A DNA stretch of 64,000 nt from Brevundimonas sp. Root608 (GTDB lineage Bacteria > Pseudomonadota > Alphaproteobacteria > Caulobacterales > Caulobacteraceae): the NCBI RefSeq assembly GCF_001427825.1, contig NZ_LMGT01000005.1:124001-188000 (forward strand), given 5' to 3'. Shown here one piece after another: positions 27,747 to 38,068 of the stretch (position 1 is the stretch's first letter; each line of letters opens with the position of its first letter). Under the pieces are notes generated by a model. It saw nothing but the letters and a program-made list of their open reading frames with translations. It did not search any database and was not told the origin of the DNA. Position numbers and translations under genes: made by a program.

Positions 27747-29429
27747 CTACGCCCGGGCGGTTTCCCGTTGCGCCAACGCGGCCCGGACCGCCGCGTTCAG
27801 GTCGTCGATGCGGAACGGCTTCCTGAGCACCCGGCCGGGATCGACCACGGCGTCGACCGCCGCCATGTCCGCATATCCCGTCGCCAGGATGATCGGCAAA
27901 GAGGGCAGATGGCGGCGGGCTTCGTTCACCACCTCGACCCCGTTCATGCCCGGCATCGCATAGTCGACGATGACGAGATCGGGCGCCGCCTCGCGCAGCG
28001 ACTTCAAGCCGTCGGCCCCGTTGGACGAGGCCACGACGGCGTAGCCGGAGTCCTCCAGGCTATCGACGATGAACTGGCGCACGCCTTCGTCGTCGTCGAT
28101 GACCAGAACCCGCTCGCGCTCGGTGCGCACGGGCAGGTCCCGCCGCGCGGCGGGCCCGGCGACGACCGCGACCGGCGCCGTCAGGGGCAGCCAGATCTCG
28201 ATTCTCGCGCCCCGGCCTTCCGTGCTGTCGATCCGGACCGTGCCGGCGGACTGTCGGGCGATGCCGAACACCTGGCTCAACCCCAGCCCCGTCCCCTTGC
28301 CCACCGGCTTGGTCGTGAAGAACGGATCGAACACCTTGTCGATCAGCGAGGACGGGATTCCCGTGCCCGTGTCCGACACCGTCACCACGCCATAGTCGCC
28401 GGCCGAAAGCGTCGCGTCATCGGCCGTTTCCGACCGTGTCGAGATCCGCAGCGTCCCGCCGTCCGCCATCGCGTCCCGGGCGTTGATGGCCAGGTTGAGG
28501 ATCGCCAGTTCCAGCTGGTTCTCGTCGGCCATGGCCCAGGGCTGATCCCCGTCGAGGGCCATTTCGATGGTGATCTGCGGCCCGATGGTGCGCGCCAGCA
28601 TATCGCTCATGCCCGACACGAGCGCATTCAGGTCGACCGGCTGCAGATTGAGCCTCTGGGTTCGCGAGAAGGCCAGCAGCTGATGCGTCAGCTTGGCCGC
28701 CCGATCGGCCGCCTGCTGGGCGTAGCCCGTCAATTTCGCCGTTCGCTCGTCCATGGTGCGGCGCTGGATCAGTTCGAGATTGCCGAATATGACCGTCAGA
28801 AGGTTGTTGAAGTCGTGGGCGATGCCGCCCGTCAGCTGCCCCACCGCCTCCATCTTCTGGGCCTGCACCAGCGCCGCCTGGGCGCGTTCGCGCTCGGCGA
28901 CCTCGGCGGTCAGCCGGTTGTTGGCGGTCGACAGCTCCGAGGTGCGCCGGGCGATCCGGGTTTCCAGACTGGCGTTGAGCTGCGTCAGCCGATCCTCGGC
29001 CGAGGTCAGGTCGTCCAGCAGCTGCCGCGCCTGATACTGGCGCCGGCGGCCCCTCAGCGCCGACTTGACCGCGCTGGCCAGGGTCTCGCCGTGGATCGGC
29101 CGCTCGAGCACGACGACGTTGCCCATCTGCTCGAGCACGATCTGGGCGTCGCGCGGCCGGCGTCCCGCGCGCTTGGTCGCCAGCAGGATGAACGGAAAGT
29201 CGGACCACGCGGGCTGGGCGTCCAGCCAGTCCGTCAGCCGCCCCCGGTCGGCGTGCAGGGACTCCTCCGTGACCAGGGCGACGCCTGCCCCGGTCGCGAT
29301 CTCTCCCGCGAGATCGTCGACGCTGGCGCAGACCCGGCAGTCGTGTCCTTCCGGGGTCAGAACCCGGGCCATCACCTCGGCGTCCCGGCCGCGCAGGGCC
29401 AGCAGCAGAACGCGGTCCTGAAGGTTCAC
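27747..29429 (-). CDS. Hybrid histidine kinase with N-terminal degenerate receiver
   Basis: 560 aa. Residues about 1-125 have a receiver-like pattern without the phosphoryl Asp (VALVTEES at 51-57). A coiled coil (about 135-190) leads to the HisKA box (QLTGGIAHDFNN, His205), an HATPase domain (NLAINARDAMADGG, VSDTGTGIP, GTGLGLSQVFG) and an intact C-terminal receiver (VLVIDDDEG, Asp489 in VIVDYAMP, Lys537). No membrane helix, so it is cytosolic. GTG 29429 overlaps the kaiC-like stop (GTGA), indicating coupled translation. Confidence 0.92.
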   Translation of the reverse strand: MNLQDRVLLLALRGRDAEVMARVLTPEGHDCRVCASVDDLAGEIATGAGVALVTEESLHADRGRLTDWLDAQPAWSDFPFILLATKRAGRRPRDAQIVLEQMGNVVVLERPIHGETLASAVKSALRGRRRQYQARQLLDDLTSAEDRLTQLNASLETRIARRTSELSTANNRLTAEVAERERAQAALVQAQKMEAVGQLTGGIAHDFNNLLTVIFGNLELIQRRTMDERTAKLTGYAQQAADRAAKLTHQLLAFSRTQRLNLQPVDLNALVSGMSDMLARTIGPQITIEMALDGDQPWAMADENQLELAILNLAINARDAMADGGTLRISTRSETADDATLSAGDYGVVTVSDTGTGIPSSLIDKVFDPFFTTKPVGKGTGLGLSQVFGIARQSAGTVRIDSTEGRGARIEIWLPLTAPVAVVAGPAARRDLPVRTERERVLVIDDDEGVRQFIVDSLEDSGYAVVASSNGADGLKSLREAAPDLVIVDYAMPGMNGVEVVNEARRHLPSLPIILATGYADMAAVDAVVDPGRVLRKPFRIDDLNAAVRAALAQRETARA

Positions 29430-30937
29430 TCGTCACCCGCCGCCGGCTCGGCCGACATCAGGGCGGTTCCGCCGCGATAGTTCGGAAGCCCGGTCAGAAC
29501 CCCCTCGAAGTCCTTCAGCGGCTCGCCGATCTCCAGCCCGGTGTGGGTCAGGCGGAACTGCCGGATGCTGGCCTGGTGCCGGGTGGTCCGGCTCTTGGCG
29601 ACCGAGATGGCCTTGAGCACATTGCCGCGCGCCTCGAAATACCGGAACAGCACGATGGTGTCGGACAGATAGCTGAGGTCGATCTCCGAGCGGATGTCGC
29701 CGACGATGCCGTGCTGACCCAGCACCAGCATGGTCACCACCCCCTGCTGGTTCAGGTAGGACAGCATCTCGTGCATCTGCAGCAGCAGGAATTTCTCGCC
29801 GGGCATCGCCTGCAGGAAGGCGTTCAGGCTGTCGATGGCGATGAACCGGACGCCGTCCTGCTCGACCGCGCGGCGGATCCAGCTGGCGAACTCGCCGGGG
29901 GACAGCTCGGCCGGATCGATCTGGAAGATCTGCAGCGCGCCGCTGTCGATGTGGGGCTGCAGGTCCATGCCCATGGCGCGCGATCGCGCCATCATGGTCG
30001 CGACGCCTTCGTCGAACAGATAGTAGGCCGCCTTCTCGCCCCGCTCGATGGCGGTCAGGCCGGCCCGGACGGCGGTCGTGGTCTTGCCCACGCCCGACGG
30101 GCCGTTCAGCAGCGTGTTGGTGCCGGGCGAGATCCCGCCGCCCAGCATCTCGTCGAACTGCGGCACGCCCGTCGACAGCAGGGTGTCGGTGAATTCCCGG
30201 TGATGTTCGGCCGCGATCAGCCGCGGGAAGACGGCGACGCCGCCCGTCTCGATGGCGAAGTCGTGGAAGCCGCCGCGGTACTTCACCCCCCGCATCTTCA
30301 CCACCCGCAGACGGCGCCGTTCCGAGCCGTATTCCTGGGCCGCCTGCTCCAGGGTGATGACGCCGTGGGCGATGCTGTGCAGCTGCAGGTCGCCGGGATC
30401 CGAGCTGCGGTCGTCCAGCATCAGCACCGTGCAGTTGCGGGTCGAGAAATACTGCTTCAGGGCCAGGATCTGCCGGCGGTAGCGCAGCGAGCTCTGGGCC
30501 AGAAGCCGCATCTCCGACAGGCTGTCGAAGACCACGCGCGCCGGCCGGATCCGGTCCACGCATTCGCGCACGCCGGACAGGGTCTCGCCCAGCTCGACCT
30601 CCGACGGCTCCAGGATCGACTGTTCGCTGTCCGGGTCCAGCCCCTCCTCATTGACCAGTTCGAACAGCTCGACCTGGTCCAGCGACCAGTTGTGGCTCTG
30701 CGCCACCTCGCGCAGTTCCGCGGCCGTTTCCGACAGGGTGATGTACAGCCCCCGCTCGCCGACCCGCGCGCCCTCCAGCAGGAACTGCAGCGCGATCGTG
30801 GTCTTGCCCGAGCCGGGCGTGCCCTCCAGCAGATACGACCGGTTGGCCGTCAGCCCGCCGCCGAGCACGCTGTCGAGCTCCGCGATCCCGGTGGAGACCC
30901 GGCGGGTCGGTTCGGCGGACGTGGAAGGCGGTGACAT
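29426..30937 (-). CDS. KaiC-like double-domain ATPase
   Basis: 503 aa with two RecA-like KaiC domains. CI has Walker A GTPGSGKT (39-46) and VVFDSLSEMRLL; CII has GPSGVGKTT (279-287) and FIAIDSLNAFLQAMPGE. Residues LSETAAEL and LFDEGVATM occupy the positions of the catalytic acidic pairs. It lacks recognisable kaiA and kaiB neighbours. ATG 30937 is taken; an in-frame GTG at 30979 would add 14 residues but has no better ribosome site. It heads a two-gene operon with the hybrid kinase. Confidence 0.92.
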   Translation of the reverse strand: MSPPSTSAEPTRRVSTGIAELDSVLGGGLTANRSYLLEGTPGSGKTTIALQFLLEGARVGERGLYITLSETAAELREVAQSHNWSLDQVELFELVNEEGLDPDSEQSILEPSEVELGETLSGVRECVDRIRPARVVFDSLSEMRLLAQSSLRYRRQILALKQYFSTRNCTVLMLDDRSSDPGDLQLHSIAHGVITLEQAAQEYGSERRRLRVVKMRGVKYRGGFHDFAIETGGVAVFPRLIAAEHHREFTDTLLSTGVPQFDEMLGGGISPGTNTLLNGPSGVGKTTTAVRAGLTAIERGEKAAYYLFDEGVATMMARSRAMGMDLQPHIDSGALQIFQIDPAELSPGEFASWIRRAVEQDGVRFIAIDSLNAFLQAMPGEKFLLLQMHEMLSYLNQQGVVTMLVLGQHGIVGDIRSEIDLSYLSDTIVLFRYFEARGNVLKAISVAKSRTTRHQASIRQFRLTHTGLEIGEPLKDFEGVLTGLPNYRGGTALMSAEPAAGDE

Positions 30938-31036
30938 CTGCGGCTGGCTCTCCGGCGCCTTTCGGCGGATTGACCTCACCTAACGGCCAAGGTCCGCGAT
31001 TGGCTCCATCATCATCATGTGCGGCGCCTGTCGAGC

Positions 31037-31048
31037 GTCCATATGGAC
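31037..31048. promoter_or_regulatory. Perfect 12-bp palindrome upstream of the kaiC-like operon
   Basis: GTCCATATGGAC is a perfect palindrome about 100 bp upstream of the kaiC-like start and between it and the end of the gene at 31092. It could be an operator; no regulator is identified. Confidence 0.3.
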
Positions 31049-31091
31049 AGACAGGTCCGGTAGCGGACAAACATCCGGCCGCGCCGCCGCC

Positions 31092-31706
31092 TCAGTCCGC
31101 CTCGGGCCAGACCGGCTCGCCGTCCTCTGTATCCGTCCCCAGCAACTTGCGCCGCACCGCCTCGTAGGCCGCCTCGTCCGGCTCCTGCGCCCAGGCGTCG
31201 CCCCGGCCCCGCGCGGCCCGGTCGGCCAGCCGGGCATAGCCCTCCGCCAGCCCGACCAGCGCCCGCGCCTCGGCCCACAGCCGTCCCGTCATGGCCCGGC
31301 CCGAGGCCCGCGTCGCCACCCGCGCCAGCGCCGCCGGATCGCCCGCCTCGGTCTCATCCAGTTCCGCGATCCCTGTGAACAGCCGCGCCGCCACCGCCTC
31401 GGGACTGTTGCGCCGCGCCTCTTCCAGCTCGGCCTCGCGCGCCAGCGCCTGCCCGATCGCCTGGGCGTCGCCCCAGTCGCGCTTGGTCGCCCCGTGCTGG
31501 GTGATCCGCTTGCGCACGGCGTGCTGCGACACCCGCCATTTCAGCGCCAGAAACGGCGCCGTGGCCCCCTCGCGATATTCCTTGAGGATGATCTCCCACG
31601 TCTCGGTCGAGAGCCGGTAGTGGGCGGGCGCATCCGGATCGCGCGGCTTGCGCGGCCCTTTCGGGGTGCGATGGGGATAGGTGTTGGCGAGCGGCGTATC
31701 GGTCAT
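31092..31706 (-). CDS. Hypothetical protein with probable helix-turn-helix
   Basis: 204 aa, no family recognised. The N-terminus is basic with PHRTPKGPRKPRDPDAP. Residues about 33-72 (TETWEIILKEYREGATAPFL, then LKWRVSQHAVRKRITQHGAT) read like a homeodomain-type or transposase-type helix-turn-helix. The remainder is Ala/Arg/Glu-rich helix (LAREAELEEARRNSPEAVAA). It ends in an acidic tail. Codon use is high-GC like the core genome, unlike the island that follows. Confidence 0.65.
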   Translation of the reverse strand: MTDTPLANTYPHRTPKGPRKPRDPDAPAHYRLSTETWEIILKEYREGATAPFLALKWRVSQHAVRKRITQHGATKRDWGDAQAIGQALAREAELEEARRNSPEAVAARLFTGIAELDETEAGDPAALARVATRASGRAMTGRLWAEARALVGLAEGYARLADRAARGRGDAWAQEPDEAAYEAVRRKLLGTDTEDGEPVWPEAD

Positions 31707-31803
31707 CGCACAAGGATAAGCCCGCCCGGACGGGCGCCAGGAACAAGGGCGAAATCGGCCCGCAAACGCAGGCGGGGCGGGGAATCGGGGTGCGAGGTAG
31801 AAA

Positions 31804-33351
31804 CTAGACGCCGTCGGTTAGGCTCGTCCAGAGAACCTCTGCGATCTGCTTCGCCAGGAACGGGGGCACAGCATTTCCGACTTGAACGTATTGCTCAGTA
31901 CGATTGCCCAGGAAGAGGTAATTATCAGGGAATGTCTGAAGCCTTGCTGCTTCTCTGACAGTCAGCGAACGACACTGGCTCGGATCGGGATGGATGAAAT
32001 AGTGTCCATCCTTCGAGATATGGCTGGTGACCGTCGTCGAAGGCTGATCCCACCGCTGCGTCCTGAAACGATCAGCAAACTTGCCGGACGCCCAGTTGGC
32101 GTGAGCAGGCGCAAGTGCGCCGGGGAAATCCTCCGCCTTCGGGGCGCGACCGCGGACACCGGTGAAGACGGCGCTGAAGAAATATCGACCGAGGTCTTCG
32201 GTCATGTGGCCTCGGCTCGAATGATTGAGAGTCACTTCCAGGCGGCTGTCTGTCAGCCAGTTGGCGAGCGCTTTGGGACACTCCGAAGACAATGGCGCAA
32301 CGGCGAGCGACGATCGGGGAGGAGTGGAATTCGAGGCCTTGAAAGGGGCTTGCGCTTCCCGTGCCGCCGACAACACATCCAGCATCTCCGGCATCCGAGC
32401 CAAGGCGGAGATGACCTTGTCCATCTGTTCGATGACTACGCCCCGCCAGGTCGTGTCACCGTCATCACCTCTGCTCAGGCCGCTTCGAAGAACCGGGAGC
32501 CCGGCAATCGCATTTCGAACGGATGTGGGCGCTCCGGCGGACGCGCCATGTCTATCGGCGGCCGATGGCATCTTCGCCGCAACATCCCGCCGAAGGCCAA
32601 CAACGATGACTCGGTGGCGAGCCTGAGGGACGCCGAATTCCTCACTTCGGACAATAAAGTCCTGAGGACGGGCGGACGGCTTCAGCACGGCCCGTCCCTC
32701 ATCATCCCGACCGATAGCGAATAGCTCGTATGAACCGTCGGTGCCGTCTGCCGCTCGAAGGTCGTCAAGCACTCTGTCGAATATGCGCCGTCCATCGACC
32801 GACGACGACAGAATGCCTTTCACGTTTTCCATCACGAACGCTGCAGGCTTCAGGCCCTGCAGAATTCGGATGTACTCACGGTAGAGAAAATGACGATTGT
32901 CATCCCCCGGAACGTAGCCTTCGATGCCCTGATTTCGGGAGCGCCCGACGAGAGAGTATGCCTGACAGGGAGGACCGCCGATCACGATTGTAGGAGTTCC
33001 CTGTCGCACCAGGGAAGCGATCCTTCTGTCCAGGACTTCCGCAGCTTCCTCACTGCCGAGCTCAAGCTGCAGCGCTTCATCAAGCGCTGCCTTCCATTCT
33101 CGCTCGTGTGTCTGAGCCCAGTTGGGCAGTTGCCGACCGCTATTCAGCGCCTCGTAATATTCGCCAGGAAATTTCTTGAACTGGCGAAGGAAGGCACGGA
33201 GCTGGAGCGTCTTGTGCGCGGACGCCTCCTTCTCAACGGACAGGGTGACCTCGAAGGGGCGATGTCCTCCGTGATCGGAAAACGACGAGAAGCCTTCGGC
33301 AAGGCCGCCCGGTCCGGCGAACAGATCGACGACCTGATACGTTGATGGCAT
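31804..33351 (-). CDS. DNA (cytosine-5-)-methyltransferase
   Basis: 515 aa. Motif I VDLFAGPGGLAEGF, motif IV GGPPCQAYSLVGRSRNQG with catalytic Cys129, motif VI ENVKG (175-179), motif VIII-like RHRVIVVGLRRD, a variable target-recognition region from about 275 to 440, and motif X QVGNAVPPFLAKQIAE. It methylates cytosine C5 in an unknown site. ATG 33351 is preferred over TTG 33381. Codon use and base composition are less GC-rich than in the flanks. It is divergent from vsr, sharing a 77-bp promoter region. Confidence 0.95.
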   Translation of the reverse strand: MPSTYQVVDLFAGPGGLAEGFSSFSDHGGHRPFEVTLSVEKEASAHKTLQLRAFLRQFKKFPGEYYEALNSGRQLPNWAQTHEREWKAALDEALQLELGSEEAAEVLDRRIASLVRQGTPTIVIGGPPCQAYSLVGRSRNQGIEGYVPGDDNRHFLYREYIRILQGLKPAAFVMENVKGILSSSVDGRRIFDRVLDDLRAADGTDGSYELFAIGRDDEGRAVLKPSARPQDFIVRSEEFGVPQARHRVIVVGLRRDVAAKMPSAADRHGASAGAPTSVRNAIAGLPVLRSGLSRGDDGDTTWRGVVIEQMDKVISALARMPEMLDVLSAAREAQAPFKASNSTPPRSSLAVAPLSSECPKALANWLTDSRLEVTLNHSSRGHMTEDLGRYFFSAVFTGVRGRAPKAEDFPGALAPAHANWASGKFADRFRTQRWDQPSTTVTSHISKDGHYFIHPDPSQCRSLTVREAARLQTFPDNYLFLGNRTEQYVQVGNAVPPFLAKQIAEVLWTSLTDGV

Positions 33352-33428
33352 GCCCTTGAAGTTCTCGCGCCCTGAATCCAATCGCTATGTACCAGGGTCG
33401 CTCGAAACCTCCATGTGAAAAGGTCGAG

Positions 33429-33878
33429 ATGGCTGATGTTGTCGACAGGGTGACCCGATCCCGCATGATGTCGGGCATCAAGGGCCGCAATACCCTACCA
33501 GAACTGGTGGTTCGACGAGCCTTGCATGCAGCTGGTTTTCGCTATCGGCTGCATGCTGCTGACCTCCCAGGGCGACCGGACATCGTCCTTCCCAAGCACC
33601 GAGCCGTCATCCTGATTCATGGATGCTTCTGGCACCGCCATCCTGGATGCCGCTTCACCACGACCCCAGCAACTCGACCCGAATTTTGGGCCGAAAAATT
33701 TGCCCGCAACGTCGAACGAGATGCGCGAAACCAACAAGCGCTACAGGCGATGGGCTGGCGGATCGCTACCGTATGGGAATGCGGTGTCCGCCAGCTGGAT
33801 CAGCATGGAATAGAGAGCCTGATCGCCTGGATATGCTCCGACGACTCAGAGTACGAGGAGCGAGCCTCACCCATGTAG
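33429..33878 (+). CDS. vsr: Very short patch repair endonuclease Vsr
   Basis: 149 aa. Vsr nicks 5' of T at G-T mismatches created by deamination of 5-methylcytosine. Catalytic residues align with E. coli Vsr: Asp51 (GRPDIVLP), His64 and His69 (ILIHGCFWHR). Zinc ligands Cys66, His71, Cys74 and Cys118 are all present. ATG 33429 has AAGG upstream. It pairs with the divergent methyltransferase, whose mutagenic product it would repair. Confidence 0.96.
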   Translation: MADVVDRVTRSRMMSGIKGRNTLPELVVRRALHAAGFRYRLHAADLPGRPDIVLPKHRAVILIHGCFWHRHPGCRFTTTPATRPEFWAEKFARNVERDARNQQALQAMGWRIATVWECGVRQLDQHGIESLIAWICSDDSEYEERASPM

Positions 33879-33880
33879 CG

Positions 33881-34839
33881 TTAGTCCAAGGCGTTTGCCT
33901 TGAGCTTGTCCGCGCCGACTACGTAGCCCAGCTTCAGCCCCACCGCCTCGAATGCCATTTCGGCATTCTGGTTCTTCTGCAACGCCTCATAGACCGCGCG
34001 AGTCCGGTCCGAGTGCGTCCAATCGGCCGTCCAAATCGGATGATCTATAATCCGTTGAATCGCCGCCTCAACGTTGGTCCATTTTCCTCCTGAAAAATCT
34101 CCTCGGAGAAATACTTTATCGCTCTTCTCGGCCAATATATGAGCGGAAGCCTCACGTAAAAGGTCAGCAACATACTGAAGAGATGACTGGAACATCATCC
34201 TCTTCATCCGCTCTTCAGATTGAGCTGACAAAGACTGAGAGGAATCAAAAGCAGATTGTGAAAACTGATTAAGTATCCGAACAACGTTTTGTAGCTCAGC
34301 TTGTCGTTGAGCCGCCATTTCCTCTCCCCGCTCGGGCATCGCCTTTACGGATATGAGCCTTTCGATGACCTTCCGCTTTACTGAGTTCTCGGTGATCATC
34401 GGTCGAGAATTCTTCTCCGTGCTAACCTTTTGCACATAGTTCGACAGGTCGAGGGTGGGGTCGGATAAAACCCTCTGGACGAGCGCGGCTTCAAAGGCGT
34501 CCTTCGCCCGCCTTTTCTCGACTGGGTCGGAGAAGGATGACAAAAACCCCTGTTCCGAGGCTTCCCCAGGAGAAACTGACTCCTCATAGGTCCGAAGCTT
34601 GCCTTCCCATTCATCAGAAAGCTTAGCGGCCAGTTCGAAGGGGGAGACGCGGCATTCTCCCCACCCATGCTGGTGGGGATATCGTGATCAGCTTCCAAGA
34701 CCTCCGAAGCGCGGTTCATCTCGTCGCTGCAAAGGAAACACTTCCCCCCGCTCTTGATCCAGAGGCGATCTTCGATGTCATCTCGCTCTTCTGGCGGAAG
34801 ACTATCTCGGAGAGCCTTGGAGATGACGATACCGTTCAT
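33881..34839 (-). pseudogene. Frameshifted HNH endonuclease gene (candidate restriction enzyme)
   Basis: Two overlapping minus-strand frames seem to be parts of one gene. The first (from ATG 34839, GTG 34845 also possible) reads MNGIVISKALRDSLPPEERD, then a zinc/HNH start GGKCFLCSDEMNR and EADHDIPTSMGGENAAS near 34650. After that its sequence is not protein-like and ends at 34396. The second frame is open from 34687 and reads SPFELAAKLSDEWEGKL, then about 220 residues of ordinary helical protein ending at 33881. The N and second H of the HNH motif are in neither frame, so bases appear to be lost. Bases 34081-34140 contain only 23 G+C of 60. Confidence 0.55.
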
Positions 34840-34904
34840 GGGCACCCAGCTATTTTTGAGGGATCAGGCGTTGGAATGCTAACGTATTGCGTCTGTAGGT
34901 TTTC

Positions 34905-36713
<1,809 letters not shown>

Positions 36714-36921
36714 GGCCGCGCCGGTAGCACGGCGGGGCGGAATCGCCAACGCGGACGGACCCCGGCCGCTCACGCGGTGGCGGATTACTTCGCGGTAACA
36801 GGGCGGATTCGCGTTTGAGAAGCGGCCGCCGAACCGCTATTCAACGGCTGATGACAGCGCCCGGGACGGGCGGCCGTCAACCGGCGCGCGGCCTCCCCGC
36901 CGTGGCCCAGGGGGATCAGAC

Positions 36922-38058
36922 GTGAGCAAGACCATGCGGAACATGCGGACCGGCGCGGCGGTCGTCGTCATCGGCCTGGCCCTGGCGGCCTGCGGCGGCG
37001 AGGGCGATGCGAAGAAGGCCGATACCAAGGCCGGCGCCGGCGCGTCCAGCCAGACGGTCTCGGTCGTGACCGCCTCGCTGCAGAACCTGCCGCGCACCGT
37101 CACCGCCTCGGGCACCGTCTCGGCCTGGGAAGAGGTGCCTGTCGGCGCCGAGACCGGCGGTCTGACCGCCACCGGCGTCTATGTCGATGAGGGGACCTGG
37201 GTGCGCCAGGGCCAGCCTCTGGTGCAGATGAACGACGCCCTGCTGCGCGCCCAGCTGCGCCAGCAGCAGGCCGCCGTTCAGACGGCCGAGGCCAACGCCG
37301 CCCGCGACCAGGCGGCGCTGGGCCGCGCCCAGGAGCTGAAGGAGCGCGGCTTCCTCAGCCAGGCCTCGCTGGACACGGCCCTTGCCAACCATCGCGCCTC
37401 CAGCGCCAATGTGGCGGCGGCGCAGGCGTCCCTGTCCGAGACGCGCACGCGACTGTCGCAGGCGATCATCAAGGCGCCCGTCTCGGGCCTGGTCATCAGC
37501 CGCAGCGTCACGCGCGGCCAGATCATCGCCGCCGGAACCGAACTGTTCCGCATCGTCCGCGACGGCCGGCTGGAGCTGGACGCCCAGGTGCCGGAAACCG
37601 ACATGGCCCTGGTCCGCGCCGGCCAGGGGGCCGTCATCTCGTCCGACCAGGTCGGCGAAACCACCGGCCGCGTCCGCATCGTGACGCCCGAGGTCGACGC
37701 CGAGACCCGTCTGGGAACCGCCCGCATCGCCATCACCGGCGGCGCCTTCCGGCCCGGCATGTTCGCCCGCGCCCGCATCCAGGTCGGCGACCAGCCGGCG
37801 GTGACCGTGCCGACGGCCGCGGTGCTGTACCGCGAGAACCGGGCGGGCGTCTTCGTCATGGGGACCGACAGCCGCGCCCGCTTCCAGCCGGTGACCGTGC
37901 TGTCGCGGACGGTCGATTCGACGGCGGTCAGCGGCCTGGCCGCCGGATCGCGCGTCGTGGTCGCAGGGGCCGGCTTCCTCGGCGACGGCGACCGGGTGAC
38001 GGTGGCCGCCGCGGCCCGCCCCGCCCCCGTCCGCGCCGCCGCGCCGGCCAAGAAATAG
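36922..38058 (+). CDS. RND efflux periplasmic adaptor lipoprotein
   Basis: 378 aa membrane fusion protein. Lipoprotein signal ending LALAAC, then a biotinyl-lipoyl-like domain split by a helical hairpin (about 95-165), a beta-barrel domain (GRLELDAQVPETDMALVRAG) and a membrane-proximal domain. It bridges the inner-membrane pump and an outer-membrane channel. GTG 36922 is taken; ATG 36934 is possible. The RND pump gene follows after 10 bp. No outer-membrane factor gene is nearby. Confidence 0.92.
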   Translation: MSKTMRNMRTGAAVVVIGLALAACGGEGDAKKADTKAGAGASSQTVSVVTASLQNLPRTVTASGTVSAWEEVPVGAETGGLTATGVYVDEGTWVRQGQPLVQMNDALLRAQLRQQQAAVQTAEANAARDQAALGRAQELKERGFLSQASLDTALANHRASSANVAAAQASLSETRTRLSQAIIKAPVSGLVISRSVTRGQIIAAGTELFRIVRDGRLELDAQVPETDMALVRAGQGAVISSDQVGETTGRVRIVTPEVDAETRLGTARIAITGGAFRPGMFARARIQVGDQPAVTVPTAAVLYRENRAGVFVMGTDSRARFQPVTVLSRTVDSTAVSGLAAGSRVVVAGAGFLGDGDRVTVAAAARPAPVRAAAPAKK

Positions 38059-38068
38059 GGCCCGGACG

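Noticed and set aside
31092-31706. Phage terminase small subunit reading of the helix-turn-helix protein
   Set aside because: No large terminase, capsid or integrase is nearby and codon use is like the core genome, so a prophage remnant is not supported.
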